DNA of 32,284 nucleotides from Marinifilaceae bacterium. GTDB lineage: Bacteria; Bacteroidota; Bacteroidia; Bacteroidales; Marinifilaceae. The stretch covers positions 1-32,284 of the forward strand of contig JAOARN010000029.1 in the NCBI GenBank assembly GCA_025210485.1, in the 5' to 3' direction. Below, piece by piece: positions 15,748 to 23,618 of this stretch; the stretch's first letter is position 1; the number at the start of each line of letters is the position of its first letter. A program made the position numbers and the translations under genes. Below the pieces are notes generated by a model. It had not been told where the DNA came from. It saw nothing but the letters and a program-made list of their open reading frames with translations, and did not search any database.

Positions 15748-15790
15748 TAAAAAACCCAATCTAAATTAGTTTAAAACTAAAAGATTGGGT
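15748..15790 (-). terminator. Rho-independent terminator of the ABM operon
   Basis: On the minus strand ACCCAATCT pairs with AGATTGGGT, with an inner TTAGTTTTAAACTAA palindrome, and is followed by TTTTTT. It lies about 40 bases after the stop of the ABM gene at 15831. Confidence 0.85.
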
Positions 15791-15830
15791 CCATCCTACA
15801 CTTAAAACCTATGAATGTTTAAAAAACAAT

Positions 15831-16121
15831 TTACATAGCTACAAGTTCACAAATATTTACTTCTCCTTCTTTTGCCATACATGCCGACATTTTAGGAACA
15901 ATTTCATCAAAATGATTTGAACTGCAATGCGCATCAAAATCCTCTTTGGTTTCCCATTGCTCTACCACCATCATTATTGCTGGATTTGTGGAATCTTGAT
16001 ACATTTCGTACATTATATAGCCTTTTTCTTTCTTAGTAGGGGCTATCATTTCTTTGAAAGCTTCAATTAAAGCTTGTTCTTTTCCTTCTTTTGCAGTTAA
16101 TTTTGAGATTACTTCTATCAT
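15831..16121 (-). CDS. ABM-family quinol monooxygenase-like protein
   Basis: 96-residue dimeric ferredoxin-like alpha/beta barrel protein of the antibiotic biosynthesis monooxygenase family (YgiN-like). The family landmarks are an N-terminal strand IEVISKLTAKEGKEQAL, GYIMYEMYQDSTNP near 35-48, and VVEQWETKEDFDAHCSSNHF near 52-71. Such proteins oxygenate quinols or aromatic polyketides without cofactor. The start overlaps the OYE stop by one base (TAATG), so translation is coupled. Last gene of a four-gene operon; a terminator follows at 15748-15790. Confidence 0.88.
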   Translation of the reverse strand: MIEVISKLTAKEGKEQALIEAFKEMIAPTKKEKGYIMYEMYQDSTNPAIMMVVEQWETKEDFDAHCSSNHFDEIVPKMSACMAKEGEVNICELVAM

Positions 16122-17218
16122 TATGCTCTTTTTTTTCTATCTATAATACAATTATTACCTCCTTCTGCCCAACAATTATTACAGGATACGCATCTAGGTT
16201 TTTTTTCTGGATTTTCCATCCATTTGTTTGGCAAATCGGGTTCAGAAAGCAAAGTACGAGACAATGCAAAATATTGAATTTTACTATTGTTTAAAATATG
16301 GTTCATTAACTCTACATTTCTATTTCCTCCAACCAAAATAACTGGAACGCTTAATTCTTCGGCTATTTTTCGAACCTCATCTTTAAAATAAGATTGATCT
16401 TCAATTTTATGTAATTTTGGTTTCAAAGGAGAATTCCCTGTTTGATTATCAATATTTCCACCACTAAATTCGATCGCTGTAATACCTCTTTTCTCCAATT
16501 CTTTTGCCAACTTGATACTATCCTCGACAGACAAACCTTTGTCTCCCCACTGATCGTCGCAATGCATTTTGATTAGGATAGGATACTGGCTACCTACTTT
16601 TTTTCGCATGGCATCCAGACTTTCAAGTATTATTCTTCCTCTGTTTGTTATGCTTCCTCCGTAATTATCGGTTCGTTGATTGAAATAAGGCGACAAAAAT
16701 TGCGAAAATAAATAACCATGAGCCGCGTGAATTTCCACTCCATCAAAATTGGCATTTTTGGCTCTTAATGCTGCTTCTGCCATTCCATTGACAATCTTTT
16801 TGATATCTGCCTCATTCATTTCTTTTGGAACAATACCTGTGCTTATATTAGGCACAGCCGAAGGTCCCAATATTTCCCTTCCCTCAATTGGCATACTAGT
16901 CGTCGATCCACCATATCCTATTTGTACAAAGGCATTGGTATTGTTCTCGTGAATTATTTTTGCCAGCTCAGACATACCTAAAATATGCTTGTCGGTAGCC
17001 AAACTCAAAATTCCTGGATAGGTTTTTTCTTCTTCAAGAATATTGGTAAACTCCACAATAATATTTCCTACACCACCTTTCGATAATTTACGATATTCTT
17101 CTTTTACTCTATCAGTAACATATCCTTGATTGTCTGCCATGCCTAGCCAAGTAGCCGAACGCCACAATCTATTCTTTAGACTTAAATTGGCAAAGTTTGT
17201 TTGGTTAAATATATTCAT
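16121..17218 (-). CDS. Old Yellow Enzyme-family NADH:flavin oxidoreductase
   Basis: 365-residue FMN-dependent TIM-barrel ene-reductase. The active-site HAAHGYLFSQFLSP starts at 164, with H164 and H167 as substrate-binding pair, followed by RTDNYGGS and NRGRI. The usual His-containing strand motif after VQ is changed to VQIGYGG. The C-terminus carries C343, C346, C349 and C357 (CVSCNNCW, then C), reminiscent of the 4Fe-4S site of 2,4-dienoyl-CoA reductase-type members, though the spacing differs. It would reduce activated C=C bonds of enones or dienoyl compounds. It lies 3 bases after the iron-sulfur flavoprotein gene, a plausible electron partner. Confidence 0.92.
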   Translation of the reverse strand: MNIFNQTNFANLSLKNRLWRSATWLGMADNQGYVTDRVKEEYRKLSKGGVGNIIVEFTNILEEEKTYPGILSLATDKHILGMSELAKIIHENNTNAFVQIGYGGSTTSMPIEGREILGPSAVPNISTGIVPKEMNEADIKKIVNGMAEAALRAKNANFDGVEIHAAHGYLFSQFLSPYFNQRTDNYGGSITNRGRIILESLDAMRKKVGSQYPILIKMHCDDQWGDKGLSVEDSIKLAKELEKRGITAIEFSGGNIDNQTGNSPLKPKLHKIEDQSYFKDEVRKIAEELSVPVILVGGNRNVELMNHILNNSKIQYFALSRTLLSEPDLPNKWMENPEKKPRCVSCNNCWAEGGNNCIIDRKKRA

Positions 17219-17221
17219 AAC

Positions 17222-17842
17222 TTAAGCTTCTAAAGTTTTTCTAATTGTGTTTCCTAATTCGACCGCTTTTTGTAGGCAAGCAGCATCATTTTCAAGTTTA
17301 TAAAAAGTATCTTGGGTAATTGGAACTCTTCCATTAATAGCCACATGTGCACTGTGAGGACATTCCAATCCCAAACCACATTTATAACAGGAAGCATTGC
17401 CTCCAACTGTCATAGCACCCAAAGTTTTCATTTGGAATCCAGTAGCAAATTCTTTAAGATTTTCCAGAGCTTTGTCAGCCGAGAACAATCCATTGGCAAT
17501 TAAAACCACAGGTTTGCCTGCTGTTTTTATCTCCATATGATACAATGGGAAAAATCTTTCCAATAAAGTCTGCATTAAGGCATTTACTCTACTGTGGCGA
17601 GTAACAGCACCTAATACAACGGCATCGGCTTCCATAAATTTCTCGATTATCTCATCCATATCGTCTCTGAAAATGCACTTATTGGTTTTTGCACATCCTA
17701 CACAGCCAATACAATTTTTAATTTGCTTTTCAGTCAGCCGAATCATTTCATAATCGGCTTCTGTAGATTCTAAAACTTTGTTTATAGCAGATTCTAAAAC
17801 TCCATTTTTAACGGGGCTTGCACTTATACCTAATATTTTCAT
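17222..17842 (-). CDS. Iron-sulfur flavoprotein (Isf-like NADPH-dependent FMN reductase)
   Basis: 206-residue flavodoxin-fold protein. The FMN phosphate loop is ISASPVKNG (6-14). A compact cluster motif C44, C47, C50, C56 (CIGCVGCAKTNKC) is characteristic of Isf family proteins, which bind 4Fe-4S and FMN. ADAVVLGAVTRHSRVNALMQTLLERF is the typical flavodoxin-fold helix region (read as two pieces: ADAVVLGAVTRHS and RVNALMQTLLERF). A second Cys cluster SCYKCGLGLECPH lies near 155-170 and is an uncommon extra. Role: moving electrons between flavins, Fe-S centres or quinones. Operon spacing is 4 bases to the gene before and 3 to the OYE gene after. Confidence 0.87.
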   Translation of the reverse strand: MKILGISASPVKNGVLESAINKVLESTEADYEMIRLTEKQIKNCIGCVGCAKTNKCIFRDDMDEIIEKFMEADAVVLGAVTRHSRVNALMQTLLERFFPLYHMEIKTAGKPVVLIANGLFSADKALENLKEFATGFQMKTLGAMTVGGNASCYKCGLGLECPHSAHVAINGRVPITQDTFYKLENDAACLQKAVELGNTIRKTLEA

Positions 17843-17846
17843 TTTA

Positions 17847-18851
17847 TTATTTCTTTAAAAAATCTGATGTTGCTTTCTTTATTTCCTCATATTTATAAAA
17901 AGGCAAGGTGTGTCCATGCTCAAAATCTAATACAACAAGCTTAGAATTTGTATTCTTAGCAAACTGTATAGAATTCAAAGGATTTACAATATGATCTTGC
18001 TTGTTGACAATAATCAAAACTTCAGCTTTGAAATCGTCTATTACATTGGCTTCCGAACTAAAATTAGAATTATAAATATCATGATTTCTAATGGCTTTTA
18101 ATTGAGCTAAATAGTTTTTTGGCTTCATCATTTTATCATACTTGGCTTTAATAAAACTAAGCTGATTTTCTTCATTTATATTTTTCGCTATATAGGCTGG
18201 TGTAAATAAATTTAGTGTAAAGATATCGGTCGCTCTTTCCATTGCAAAGCGCAAATCTTTGGGATTCTCACCTGCTTTTTCAATAAGCTTAATTTGAGTA
18301 TCCCACAACATTAGATCATAAGCCGATTGCTTTGGAGTAGCTATGATACTGATTACTTTATCCATAAAATCAGGATAAGCCAACAACCATTCATAAGCTT
18401 GCATTCCTCCCATAGAAATACCAGCAATGGCTTTTACTTTTTTGATTCCCAATTTTTCGGTTAATAATTTGTATTGCGTATTAACCATATCACGGATGGA
18501 TATTTCAGGAAAACTATCAGTATTGGATGGCGAAGCTGAAATCCCATTTCCTAAGGCATCGATTATAATAAAATAATGATTATCTGTATCAAAATTATTT
18601 CGTAAAACGCCAAAATCAAAAAGATGATCACTCGTGGCAGTAAACCAAGTAGGAATTACCACAACATTACTCTTGTCCTTATTGAGTTTTCCAAATGTTC
18701 GGTATCCAATTTTACAATTTTTGATTATTTGCCAATGGGTAGTTTTAAAGTTTCCTATATTGGCAATTTTTAATTGAGCTTGTGCATTTGCTTGAACGGC
18801 AATTAGTACAATACTTAGCAAAGCAATTAATTTTCTTACTGTCTTCATCAC
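17847..18851 (-). CDS. Secreted MetX-like alpha/beta hydrolase
   Basis: 334 residues with a Sec signal peptide (about 1-24, cleavage after ANA) and an alpha/beta hydrolase fold like homoserine O-acetyltransferase (MetX). It shows YRTFGKLN near 50, IIIDALGNGISASPSN, the nucleophile S146 in GISMGGMQA, the acid D286 in NKQDHIVNP and the base H314 in HGHTLP. Genuine MetX is cytoplasmic; a secreted one cannot make methionine, so this is more likely a periplasmic esterase or acyltransferase on an exogenous substrate. First gene of the operon with Isf, OYE and ABM. A second Met is at residue 2, and either is possible. Confidence 0.87.
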   Translation of the reverse strand: MMKTVRKLIALLSIVLIAVQANAQAQLKIANIGNFKTTHWQIIKNCKIGYRTFGKLNKDKSNVVVIPTWFTATSDHLFDFGVLRNNFDTDNHYFIIIDALGNGISASPSNTDSFPEISIRDMVNTQYKLLTEKLGIKKVKAIAGISMGGMQAYEWLLAYPDFMDKVISIIATPKQSAYDLMLWDTQIKLIEKAGENPKDLRFAMERATDIFTLNLFTPAYIAKNINEENQLSFIKAKYDKMMKPKNYLAQLKAIRNHDIYNSNFSSEANVIDDFKAEVLIIVNKQDHIVNPLNSIQFAKNTNSKLVVLDFEHGHTLPFYKYEEIKKATSDFLKK

Positions 18852-18877
18852 AATTTCGTTCTATTTACTTTCCTAAG

Positions 18878-18937
18878 AGAATTTCGAGAAGTGCTATTAT
18901 CAATCTTTCAAAAAATAAGCACTTCTGTTGAAATTCT
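18878..18937. terminator. Long interrupted hairpin between two operons
   Basis: Outer arms AGAATTTC/GAAATTCT (18878-18885 and 18930-18937) and inner arms AGAAGTGCT/AGCACTTCT (18887-18895 and 18918-18926) enclose a 22-base loop. It lies between the stop of the NTF2-like lipoprotein gene (18968) and the start of the MetX-like gene (18851). On the minus strand no T-run follows, so it may attenuate transcription or bind a regulator rather than fully terminate. Confidence 0.45.
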
Positions 18938-18967
18938 TTTATTGAGAAAAGTATTTTATTGTTTGAT

Positions 18968-19567
18968 TTACTTAATAGTATTGATATTATAGCTTTGATC
19001 CTCAGGGAAACGTTTTCCTAAATTTCTAAAGTCTTTATTCCATCTATCGCTAGCATCAACAGTGAAGTTAGCATCGAAAATGGTGAGTCTATAAGAGATT
19101 TTCCATTCCCCATTTCGTTTTTCCAACTTGTTTTGATATCTGCCCAATAGGGTTCCTTCTTTGTTTCCTTTATCAGTTTTATAATAGTGATAAGCATATA
19201 CATAAGCCTCTGCATAAGCTTTGTCTCCATCAATTTCTATATACAAATTGCTTAATCGATGATGTGTACGTTCAACTTCGCCTAATGCTTTTACAGCAAA
19301 TTCGCAAAATTTATGAGCATTGCCACTGTAATCGATGGGATTGATTGGGTCCTGATGGTCTTGAATTGCATCTTTCCAATAGGTTGATTTCATCAATTCC
19401 AAATCAAGACGATCAATAGATCTTACATTTTTGTATAACAACTGAGTGATATCTTGGCGATCTTTGATTTCTCTAAGCTCTTTTGACTTGATTTCTGAAT
19501 TAGAATTACAGGATTGAGCTATAATAAGAACAATACTTAGGTATAGGAATGATTTTAATCGTCTCAT
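18968..19567 (-). CDS. NTF2/SnoaL-like lipoprotein
   Basis: 199 residues. A lipoprotein signal with lipobox IIAQSC (Cys20) is followed by an NTF2-like domain of the SnoaL_4 type (scytalone dehydratase/bile-acid dehydratase fold): LREIKDRQDITQLLYKNV, DRLDLELMKSTYW, the HH pair at 102-103 (THHRLSN), IEIDGDKAYAEAYVYAYHYY and EKRNGEWKISYRL. I cannot place the full catalytic set of BaiE-like dehydratases with certainty, so catalysis is inferred. It would lie in the periplasm or on the outer membrane. Its gene starts 1 base after the DoxX-like gene; a paralogue lies on the other side of that gene. Confidence 0.85.
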   Translation of the reverse strand: MRRLKSFLYLSIVLIIAQSCNSNSEIKSKELREIKDRQDITQLLYKNVRSIDRLDLELMKSTYWKDAIQDHQDPINPIDYSGNAHKFCEFAVKALGEVERTHHRLSNLYIEIDGDKAYAEAYVYAYHYYKTDKGNKEGTLLGRYQNKLEKRNGEWKISYRLTIFDANFTVDASDRWNKDFRNLGKRFPEDQSYNINTIK

Positions 19568-19568
19568 A

Positions 19569-19952
19569 TTATATGATTTTGGTGTAAGTTACTTTGCCAT
19601 ACATTTTATTATGGTAGATTTTAGATATTACAGTTATGATGATTCCAAATCCAGATAATATTGCTGATTCTGGATCGTTAACCGCTAAATGGGCCATTGT
19701 AGCAAAACACACATCAAAGAAAAATCCTGAGTATGCCCACTCCACTAGCATTTTTGAACGTTGAGTTGCTACTGCAATAACTCCTAAAACCTTGATTATA
19801 GCAGAAGGAACCAAAATCCAAACAGGAAAACCAATAACATTATAGGCACTTACAGCAAAAGGTCGCATAAATGTGTATAGCACAGCAGAAAAAATAAACA
19901 ATGCACACATTAAAATAGTAGAAACTTTATATATAGATTTATTGCTTAACAT
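19569..19952 (-). CDS. DoxX-like four-helix membrane protein
   Basis: 127 residues with four predicted membrane helices (about 8-28, 43-63, 73-93, 97-112). The segment LVPSAIIKVLGVIAVATQRS and a following helix with EWAYSGFFFDVCFATMAHL fit the DoxX-like/DoxD family. Such proteins are membrane partners in quinone or thiol redox systems, mostly undefined. It is sandwiched between two paralogous NTF2-like lipoprotein genes with gaps of 4 and 1 bases, which suggests a joint function at the membrane. Confidence 0.75.
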   Translation of the reverse strand: MLSNKSIYKVSTILMCALFIFSAVLYTFMRPFAVSAYNVIGFPVWILVPSAIIKVLGVIAVATQRSKMLVEWAYSGFFFDVCFATMAHLAVNDPESAILSGFGIIITVISKIYHNKMYGKVTYTKII

Positions 19953-19956
19953 AGTT

Positions 19957-20580
19957 TTATTTTTTTAAGAATTTATATGATACATCTGATTTATCTCTTT
20001 TGGAAATATAGCGAGGATTTACTTTTTCCAAATCAATCCACATAGCAGTTGAAGCCTGATTTTGATTGAATTCCCACATCGAAAGTCTATGCATGATTCG
20101 CCATTCTCCGTTTCTTTTTTCGAATTTATATAGCTGTCTTGCACCTACAAATTGCTCTTGTTCCTTTTTTTCTTTATCTGTAAATTGATGGTATGCAACT
20201 ATATAAGTTTCTGCATTGGCTTTATCACCATCGAGCTCAATTAATATATTGGATAATCTATGAAATGTTCTATTGAAATATCCAAAACCTTGCATTGCCA
20301 TAGGCACAAATTCATGGGCATTACCATTATACTGAAACGATCCTGAAATAATGTCTTCTAACTCTTCTACTGCTTCAGGCCAGTAACAAGATTTCATTAA
20401 TTCAGCATCTCTTCTGTCAAATGATCGAGTCAAACGGTAAAGCAATTGCTCTATTTCTTGACGATCTAAAACTTTTTGTAAATTTTTAGTTTCCATATCA
20501 TTATTCGTTTTACAAGAACTCATAATTGTTAAAATCATAGCTAAACCAAGTATGATTTTTGAAAATTTTGTTTTCTTCAT
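19957..20580 (-). CDS. NTF2/SnoaL-like lipoprotein (paralogue)
   Basis: 207 residues with a lipoprotein signal (lipobox IMSSC, Cys22-23 region) and the same NTF2-like layout as the protein at 18968-19567: VLDRQEIEQLLYRLTRSFD, ELMKSCYWPEAVEEL, TFHRLSNILIELDGDKANAE and KRNGEWRIMHRLSMWEF. One of the two histidines of the paralogue's HH pair is Phe here (FHR). The two proteins are clearly a duplicated pair around the DoxX-like gene. The gene follows the ABM gene by 18 bases. Confidence 0.85.
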   Translation of the reverse strand: MKKTKFSKIILGLAMILTIMSSCKTNNDMETKNLQKVLDRQEIEQLLYRLTRSFDRRDAELMKSCYWPEAVEELEDIISGSFQYNGNAHEFVPMAMQGFGYFNRTFHRLSNILIELDGDKANAETYIVAYHQFTDKEKKEQEQFVGARQLYKFEKRNGEWRIMHRLSMWEFNQNQASTAMWIDLEKVNPRYISKRDKSDVSYKFLKK

Positions 20581-20598
20581 TATTTAAATTAATTGCTA

Positions 20599-20934
20599 TT
20601 ACTTACTAGGTTCACATTTATGCCTTTCGTCTACAGGTTTTAAATTCAGATAAGAACAAGGATATTGGCTCCATTCATTTAGCATGGTTTGAAATCTGAT
20701 TCGGTATTCCTTTTTTTCAATTTGATTTTTGATAAAAGATTCTACCGATTCTTCATTCCATCTTTCAAACAAAGTGTAATGGCAAGAGTCATTTTGATCC
20801 TTATCCAGATAGGCACAAATAAAATTGGCTTCTGTGGAAATATTATCCAAGAGATTGTCCACAGCTTTTTCCCAACTGTCGATATATCTTCTTTTGATAT
20901 GATAATGAATGTAAAATGTAATTCCTTTGTCCAT
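20599..20934 (-). CDS. ABM-like small protein (monooxygenase/dimeric barrel)
   Basis: 111 residues from the ATG at 20934 (MDKGITFYIHYHIKRRY). An upstream in-frame ATG at 20961 overlaps the -7 promoter element and so cannot lie in the mRNA. The layout, strand ITFYIHYHIK, helix SWEKAVDNLLDNI, then YLDKDQNDSCHYTLFERWN and VESFIKNQIEKKEYRIRF, fits the dimeric alpha/beta barrel ABM family, though it is more divergent than the protein at 15831-16121. First gene of a four-gene operon with two NTF2-like lipoproteins and a DoxX-like protein. Confidence 0.72.
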   Translation of the reverse strand: MDKGITFYIHYHIKRRYIDSWEKAVDNLLDNISTEANFICAYLDKDQNDSCHYTLFERWNEESVESFIKNQIEKKEYRIRFQTMLNEWSQYPCSYLNLKPVDERHKCEPSK

Positions 20935-20958
20935 AACATTAGCTTTAATGTGATGGTA

Positions 20959-20966
20959 CAAATTTA
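20959..20966 (-). promoter_or_regulatory. -7 promoter element of the ABM/NTF2/DoxX operon
   Basis: The minus strand reads TAAATTTG followed by TACCATCACA, matching TAnnTTTG and loosely the TTTGYAnnATCA extension of other promoters here. Transcription should begin near 20954, which sets the translational start at 20934. Confidence 0.5.
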
Positions 20967-21024
20967 CAGGAAGGAGACTATTTTATGATAAGCAATCTAA
21001 GCTAAAGAATAATCAATCTATTCC

Positions 21025-21900
21025 CTAGCTGTTAGAAGTAAGACTTTCGGCATATTGTTTTGGAGTAAATCCAGTGTGTTTTTTGAAGAAACGAATAAGG
21101 TTAGTAGGCTCGTCAAATCCTGTATTAAAGGCTATTTCTTTAATCGAAGTGGTGTGTTCGGCTATATTTCTTTTGATTTCCAATACTAGCCAATGATCAA
21201 TAAATGCCTTTGCTGTTTTATTGGCATTTGCTTTACAGATAGAATTCAGTACTTTATATGAAATTCCTAATTCCTGAGCATAATCATTGGCATTGTGAGT
21301 TTGGGTATATTTATTTTTCAACAATTGCTTGAAACGCACAAAATCCATAAAATTCTTTGTTGAATTTAAGGAACTTTGTATGGGAGTTAATCGAATCAAT
21401 TGTATAACCAATGATATAAAAGTTGATTTTATAAAATCGAGTTTAAGGTTTGAATTTTCTGATTCCTGAATAGTAAATAATTGTTCGATCAAAGGATTTA
21501 ACAAACTGATATTGTGAGTGTCAATATTTAATATTGGAGAATGGTATAATTGAAGAAATTGAAAAAGATTGTTTTCTGAAATATTCTCAGTTATAAAATT
21601 ATCAGGAAATGTAATTACTATGCCTTCAATATTTAAATTCTTTTCAAAATGGTGTACCTGTCCTTTTACCATAGGTATAATGGTACCTGCTTGCATAGGG
21701 TATTTCTCACAATCTATACTATGCTGACTTTTTCCAGATAATATTATAAATAATGCATTGAATTGGATTCTATGACAATCAAAAAGTAAGTTGGGTGTAT
21801 CTTGATGTCTACGATACAAATCTTTGAAACTTATGATTTCAAAAGGTATTTTCTGCCCAGCTATCTCAATATGAGGAATATTTTTTAATTGATGATCCAT
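21025..21900 (-). CDS. AraC-family transcriptional regulator
   Basis: 291 residues. The N-terminal cupin-like sensor (about 15-150) contains LFDCHRIQFNALFIILSGKS and a later GTIIPMVKGQVHHF, typical of effector-binding AraC proteins. The C-terminal domain (about 185-290) has ANDYAQELGISYKVLNSICK and IKEIAFNTGFDEPTNLIRFFKK, the latter with the conserved GF-E----FFK signature (given here in part), and ends TPKQYAESL. It lies directly behind a second AraC gene with a 36-base gap; both may be cotranscribed. Likely targets are the adjacent minus-strand operons. Confidence 0.92.
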   Translation of the reverse strand: MDHQLKNIPHIEIAGQKIPFEIISFKDLYRRHQDTPNLLFDCHRIQFNALFIILSGKSQHSIDCEKYPMQAGTIIPMVKGQVHHFEKNLNIEGIVITFPDNFITENISENNLFQFLQLYHSPILNIDTHNISLLNPLIEQLFTIQESENSNLKLDFIKSTFISLVIQLIRLTPIQSSLNSTKNFMDFVRFKQLLKNKYTQTHNANDYAQELGISYKVLNSICKANANKTAKAFIDHWLVLEIKRNIAEHTTSIKEIAFNTGFDEPTNLIRFFKKHTGFTPKQYAESLTSNS

Positions 21901-21936
21901 AGATTCAAAAGTAATATTGTTTTCTTATTAATAGAA

Positions 21937-22857
21937 CTATTCTTTGGCTTTTTTCCTGTAATTTATAGGGCTTTCTCCAGTTTGCTTTTTAAAAAAATCA
22001 CTAAACTTAGCTGGCGAACTAAAATGAAGATTATAGGCTATTTCCTTAGAACTTTTGGTGGTTTGCACCAATTCTATTTTGGCTAGTTTTAGAATATAGG
22101 ATTGAATCTGATTCTGAGCTGTTTGTCCAGTTATCGCTTTCACCACTTTATTTAAATGATTGGGATGTACATTGAGCTGATGAGCAAAAAAACTAGGAGA
22201 ATGCGGATTGCTAATCAATTCTAATTTAGATTCGCAACAAAAGCTAGAAGCTATTAAATCTTGAAAATTGGAAAGTAATTTAGAATCTGCTTTTTTGATT
22301 TGATTTTCTAATATCTGTTGATCTACATTCTTATTTAGCAACCTTTTGATTTGATTTAATAATTGCAAAACATAAAGATTGATAAATTGGAAACGATCCA
22401 CTTTTTCGCTTTCAAATTCTTCTTTTATTTTCGTATAAATTTCCAATAAGTTAGGCAAATATCTAGCTTCAATCTCAAAGGGTGCAGTAGCATCAATTTT
22501 TAAAAAAGGAAAATCGTCAAGCAGGGTATCAAAATACCTTGAGTTATTTAAAAATTCTTGGGAAAAGATAATATAATAACCACCCCAACTTTTATCAATA
22601 TCCCAAGATTGCACCTGAAAAGGGGTATTGAAATAGACGGTTATCCCATTGGGAAAATGAGTATTATGCCCCGAAATTACTTTACCAAAACCATTGTCAC
22701 GCACGGCAATAAAATAAAACTGATGTCTAAATGCAGGCATCTGTGTCTTTATCGTCTCACTATTATCTTCGAATCTACGAATTTCAAAATGTGGGTGAGC
22801 TGGAGGTTTAATTCCCAGTTCTTTATGATATTCTTCTATGGTTTTAAATAATTTCAT
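21937..22857 (-). CDS. AraC-family regulator, member of the in-window trio
   Basis: 306-residue complete regulator. The sensor domain has HPHFEIRRFEDN near 23, FRHQFYFIAVRDNG and VYFNTPFQVQSWDIDKSWGG. The C-terminal DNA-binding domain has LNVHPNHLNKVVKAITGQT and SKEIAYNLHFSSPAKFSDFF. It aligns over its whole length with the protein at 29846-30763 and, from residue 109 on, with the truncated gene at 2324-2956. The three are recent-looking paralogues. The divergent DsrE-like lipoprotein gene starts 314 bases away, and the AraC gene at 21025-21900 follows on the same strand. Confidence 0.93.
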   Translation of the reverse strand: MKLFKTIEEYHKELGIKPPAHPHFEIRRFEDNSETIKTQMPAFRHQFYFIAVRDNGFGKVISGHNTHFPNGITVYFNTPFQVQSWDIDKSWGGYYIIFSQEFLNNSRYFDTLLDDFPFLKIDATAPFEIEARYLPNLLEIYTKIKEEFESEKVDRFQFINLYVLQLLNQIKRLLNKNVDQQILENQIKKADSKLLSNFQDLIASSFCCESKLELISNPHSPSFFAHQLNVHPNHLNKVVKAITGQTAQNQIQSYILKLAKIELVQTTKSSKEIAYNLHFSSPAKFSDFFKKQTGESPINYRKKAKE

Positions 22858-23171
22858 AGCTTATATTAAAATTGCATCGATACTTGCATAAATATAGCAT
22901 CCAGAAATGGAATAAAAAAGCGTAATGATTATGTTGTCAAATTTGTGATATATTAAACTTTGAAATCTTCTTGATTCAAGAATTAGATTGGTAGCAATAT
23001 TCAATAAAAGCAAAATGGAAGTATTTTATTGTTAAGTATAATGTTTAGTTTGAATACTTATATTTCATTTGTAACAGGCATTTGATTAAATAATTAAGGG
23101 TGGATTTTATTTTTATAATAATATTATTTTAAGTAACTTAAATAAGATTAAACTTAAAATTAATTGAAATT
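22858..23171. other. Divergent intergenic region between AraC and DsrE-like genes
   Basis: 314 bases with no gene. It must hold promoters in both directions. On the minus strand a near-match TATATTTATG lies about 45 bases before the AraC start. On the plus strand I found no convincing TAnnTTTG element; the stretch TATTTCATTTG near 23065 is the closest. Several AT-rich partial inverted repeats are present, none above what such composition gives by chance. Confidence 0.45.
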
Positions 23172-23609
23172 ATGAAAAGAATAATGTTTGTGCTACTAGC
23201 ATGTATTAGCCTATTGTCTTGCAATACGCAGACCAATCAAATTAAAGAGTCGGTCAGAGATGGAGTTTTTATTCATATTAAGGAAAGTTATAATAATCCA
23301 CATAAGGTTTTGATGCCTTTGAAAATGGCTATGATTATGGCTGAAGATAAGGATGTGTTGGTTTATATGGATATCAAAGCGGTAGAATTATTAATGAAAG
23401 GAGCACAAGATTTGACCCATAAGGGATTTGAATCCTTTCAAACTTATCTTAAACAGTTGGTGAATAAGGGAGTGGGTATTTATGCTTGTCCTGGCTGTTT
23501 GAAATCTGCCGATCTAGATCCACAAAACCTAATGAAGGGTGTTCGGGTAGCTCAAAAAGATAAATTCTTCAATTTTACAAAAGGAAGAATCATCACCCTA
23601 GATTATTAG
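23172..23609 (+). CDS. DsrE/DsrF-like lipoprotein
   Basis: 145 residues with a lipoprotein signal (lipobox SLLSC, Cys17) and a DsrE/DsrF-like domain (about 30-145). The strand VFIHIKES, helix HKVLMPLKMAMIMAE and strand VLVYMDIKA lead to the Cys motif YACPGCLKSAD (C106, C109), the site of persulfide or thiol chemistry in the family. Cytoplasmic DsrE/TusD members relay sulfur; a lipid-anchored form suggests periplasmic thiol or sulfur handling. It is monocistronic, ended by a strong terminator at 23619-23655. Confidence 0.85.
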   Translation: MKRIMFVLLACISLLSCNTQTNQIKESVRDGVFIHIKESYNNPHKVLMPLKMAMIMAEDKDVLVYMDIKAVELLMKGAQDLTHKGFESFQTYLKQLVNKGVGIYACPGCLKSADLDPQNLMKGVRVAQKDKFFNFTKGRIITLDY

Positions 23610-23618
23610 TTGATTACA

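Larger units (their letters stand above)
15370..15830. other. Intergenic region between tautomerase operon and ABM gene
   Basis: 460 bases without a gene. It holds the promoter and a direct-repeat operator candidate of the tautomerase operon (15458-15521), a 12-base perfect palindrome TTAAACGTTTAA at 15651-15662 of unknown role, and the terminator of the ABM operon (15748-15790). I see no small open frame with recognisable content. Confidence 0.6.

Noticed and set aside
17847..18851. Annotation as homoserine O-acetyltransferase (metX)
   Set aside because: The fold and triad match, but a signal peptide and the redox-operon context do not fit methionine synthesis, so no gene symbol was given.
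15831..20934. A bile-acid 7-dehydroxylation (bai) operon, because of the OYE, ABM and BaiE-like folds
   Set aside because: The OYE is single-domain with a short Cys tail, no CoA ligase, CoA transferase or BaiG-type transporter is present, and the full BaiE catalytic set cannot be placed. Only fold-level similarity remains.
22940..22975. A possible third copy of the TCAAATTT...TTTGAAAT operator near the divergent AraC/DsrE region
   Set aside because: The spacing between the arms differs (14 against 11 bases in the comparable segment), and identity does not extend beyond short AT-rich words.
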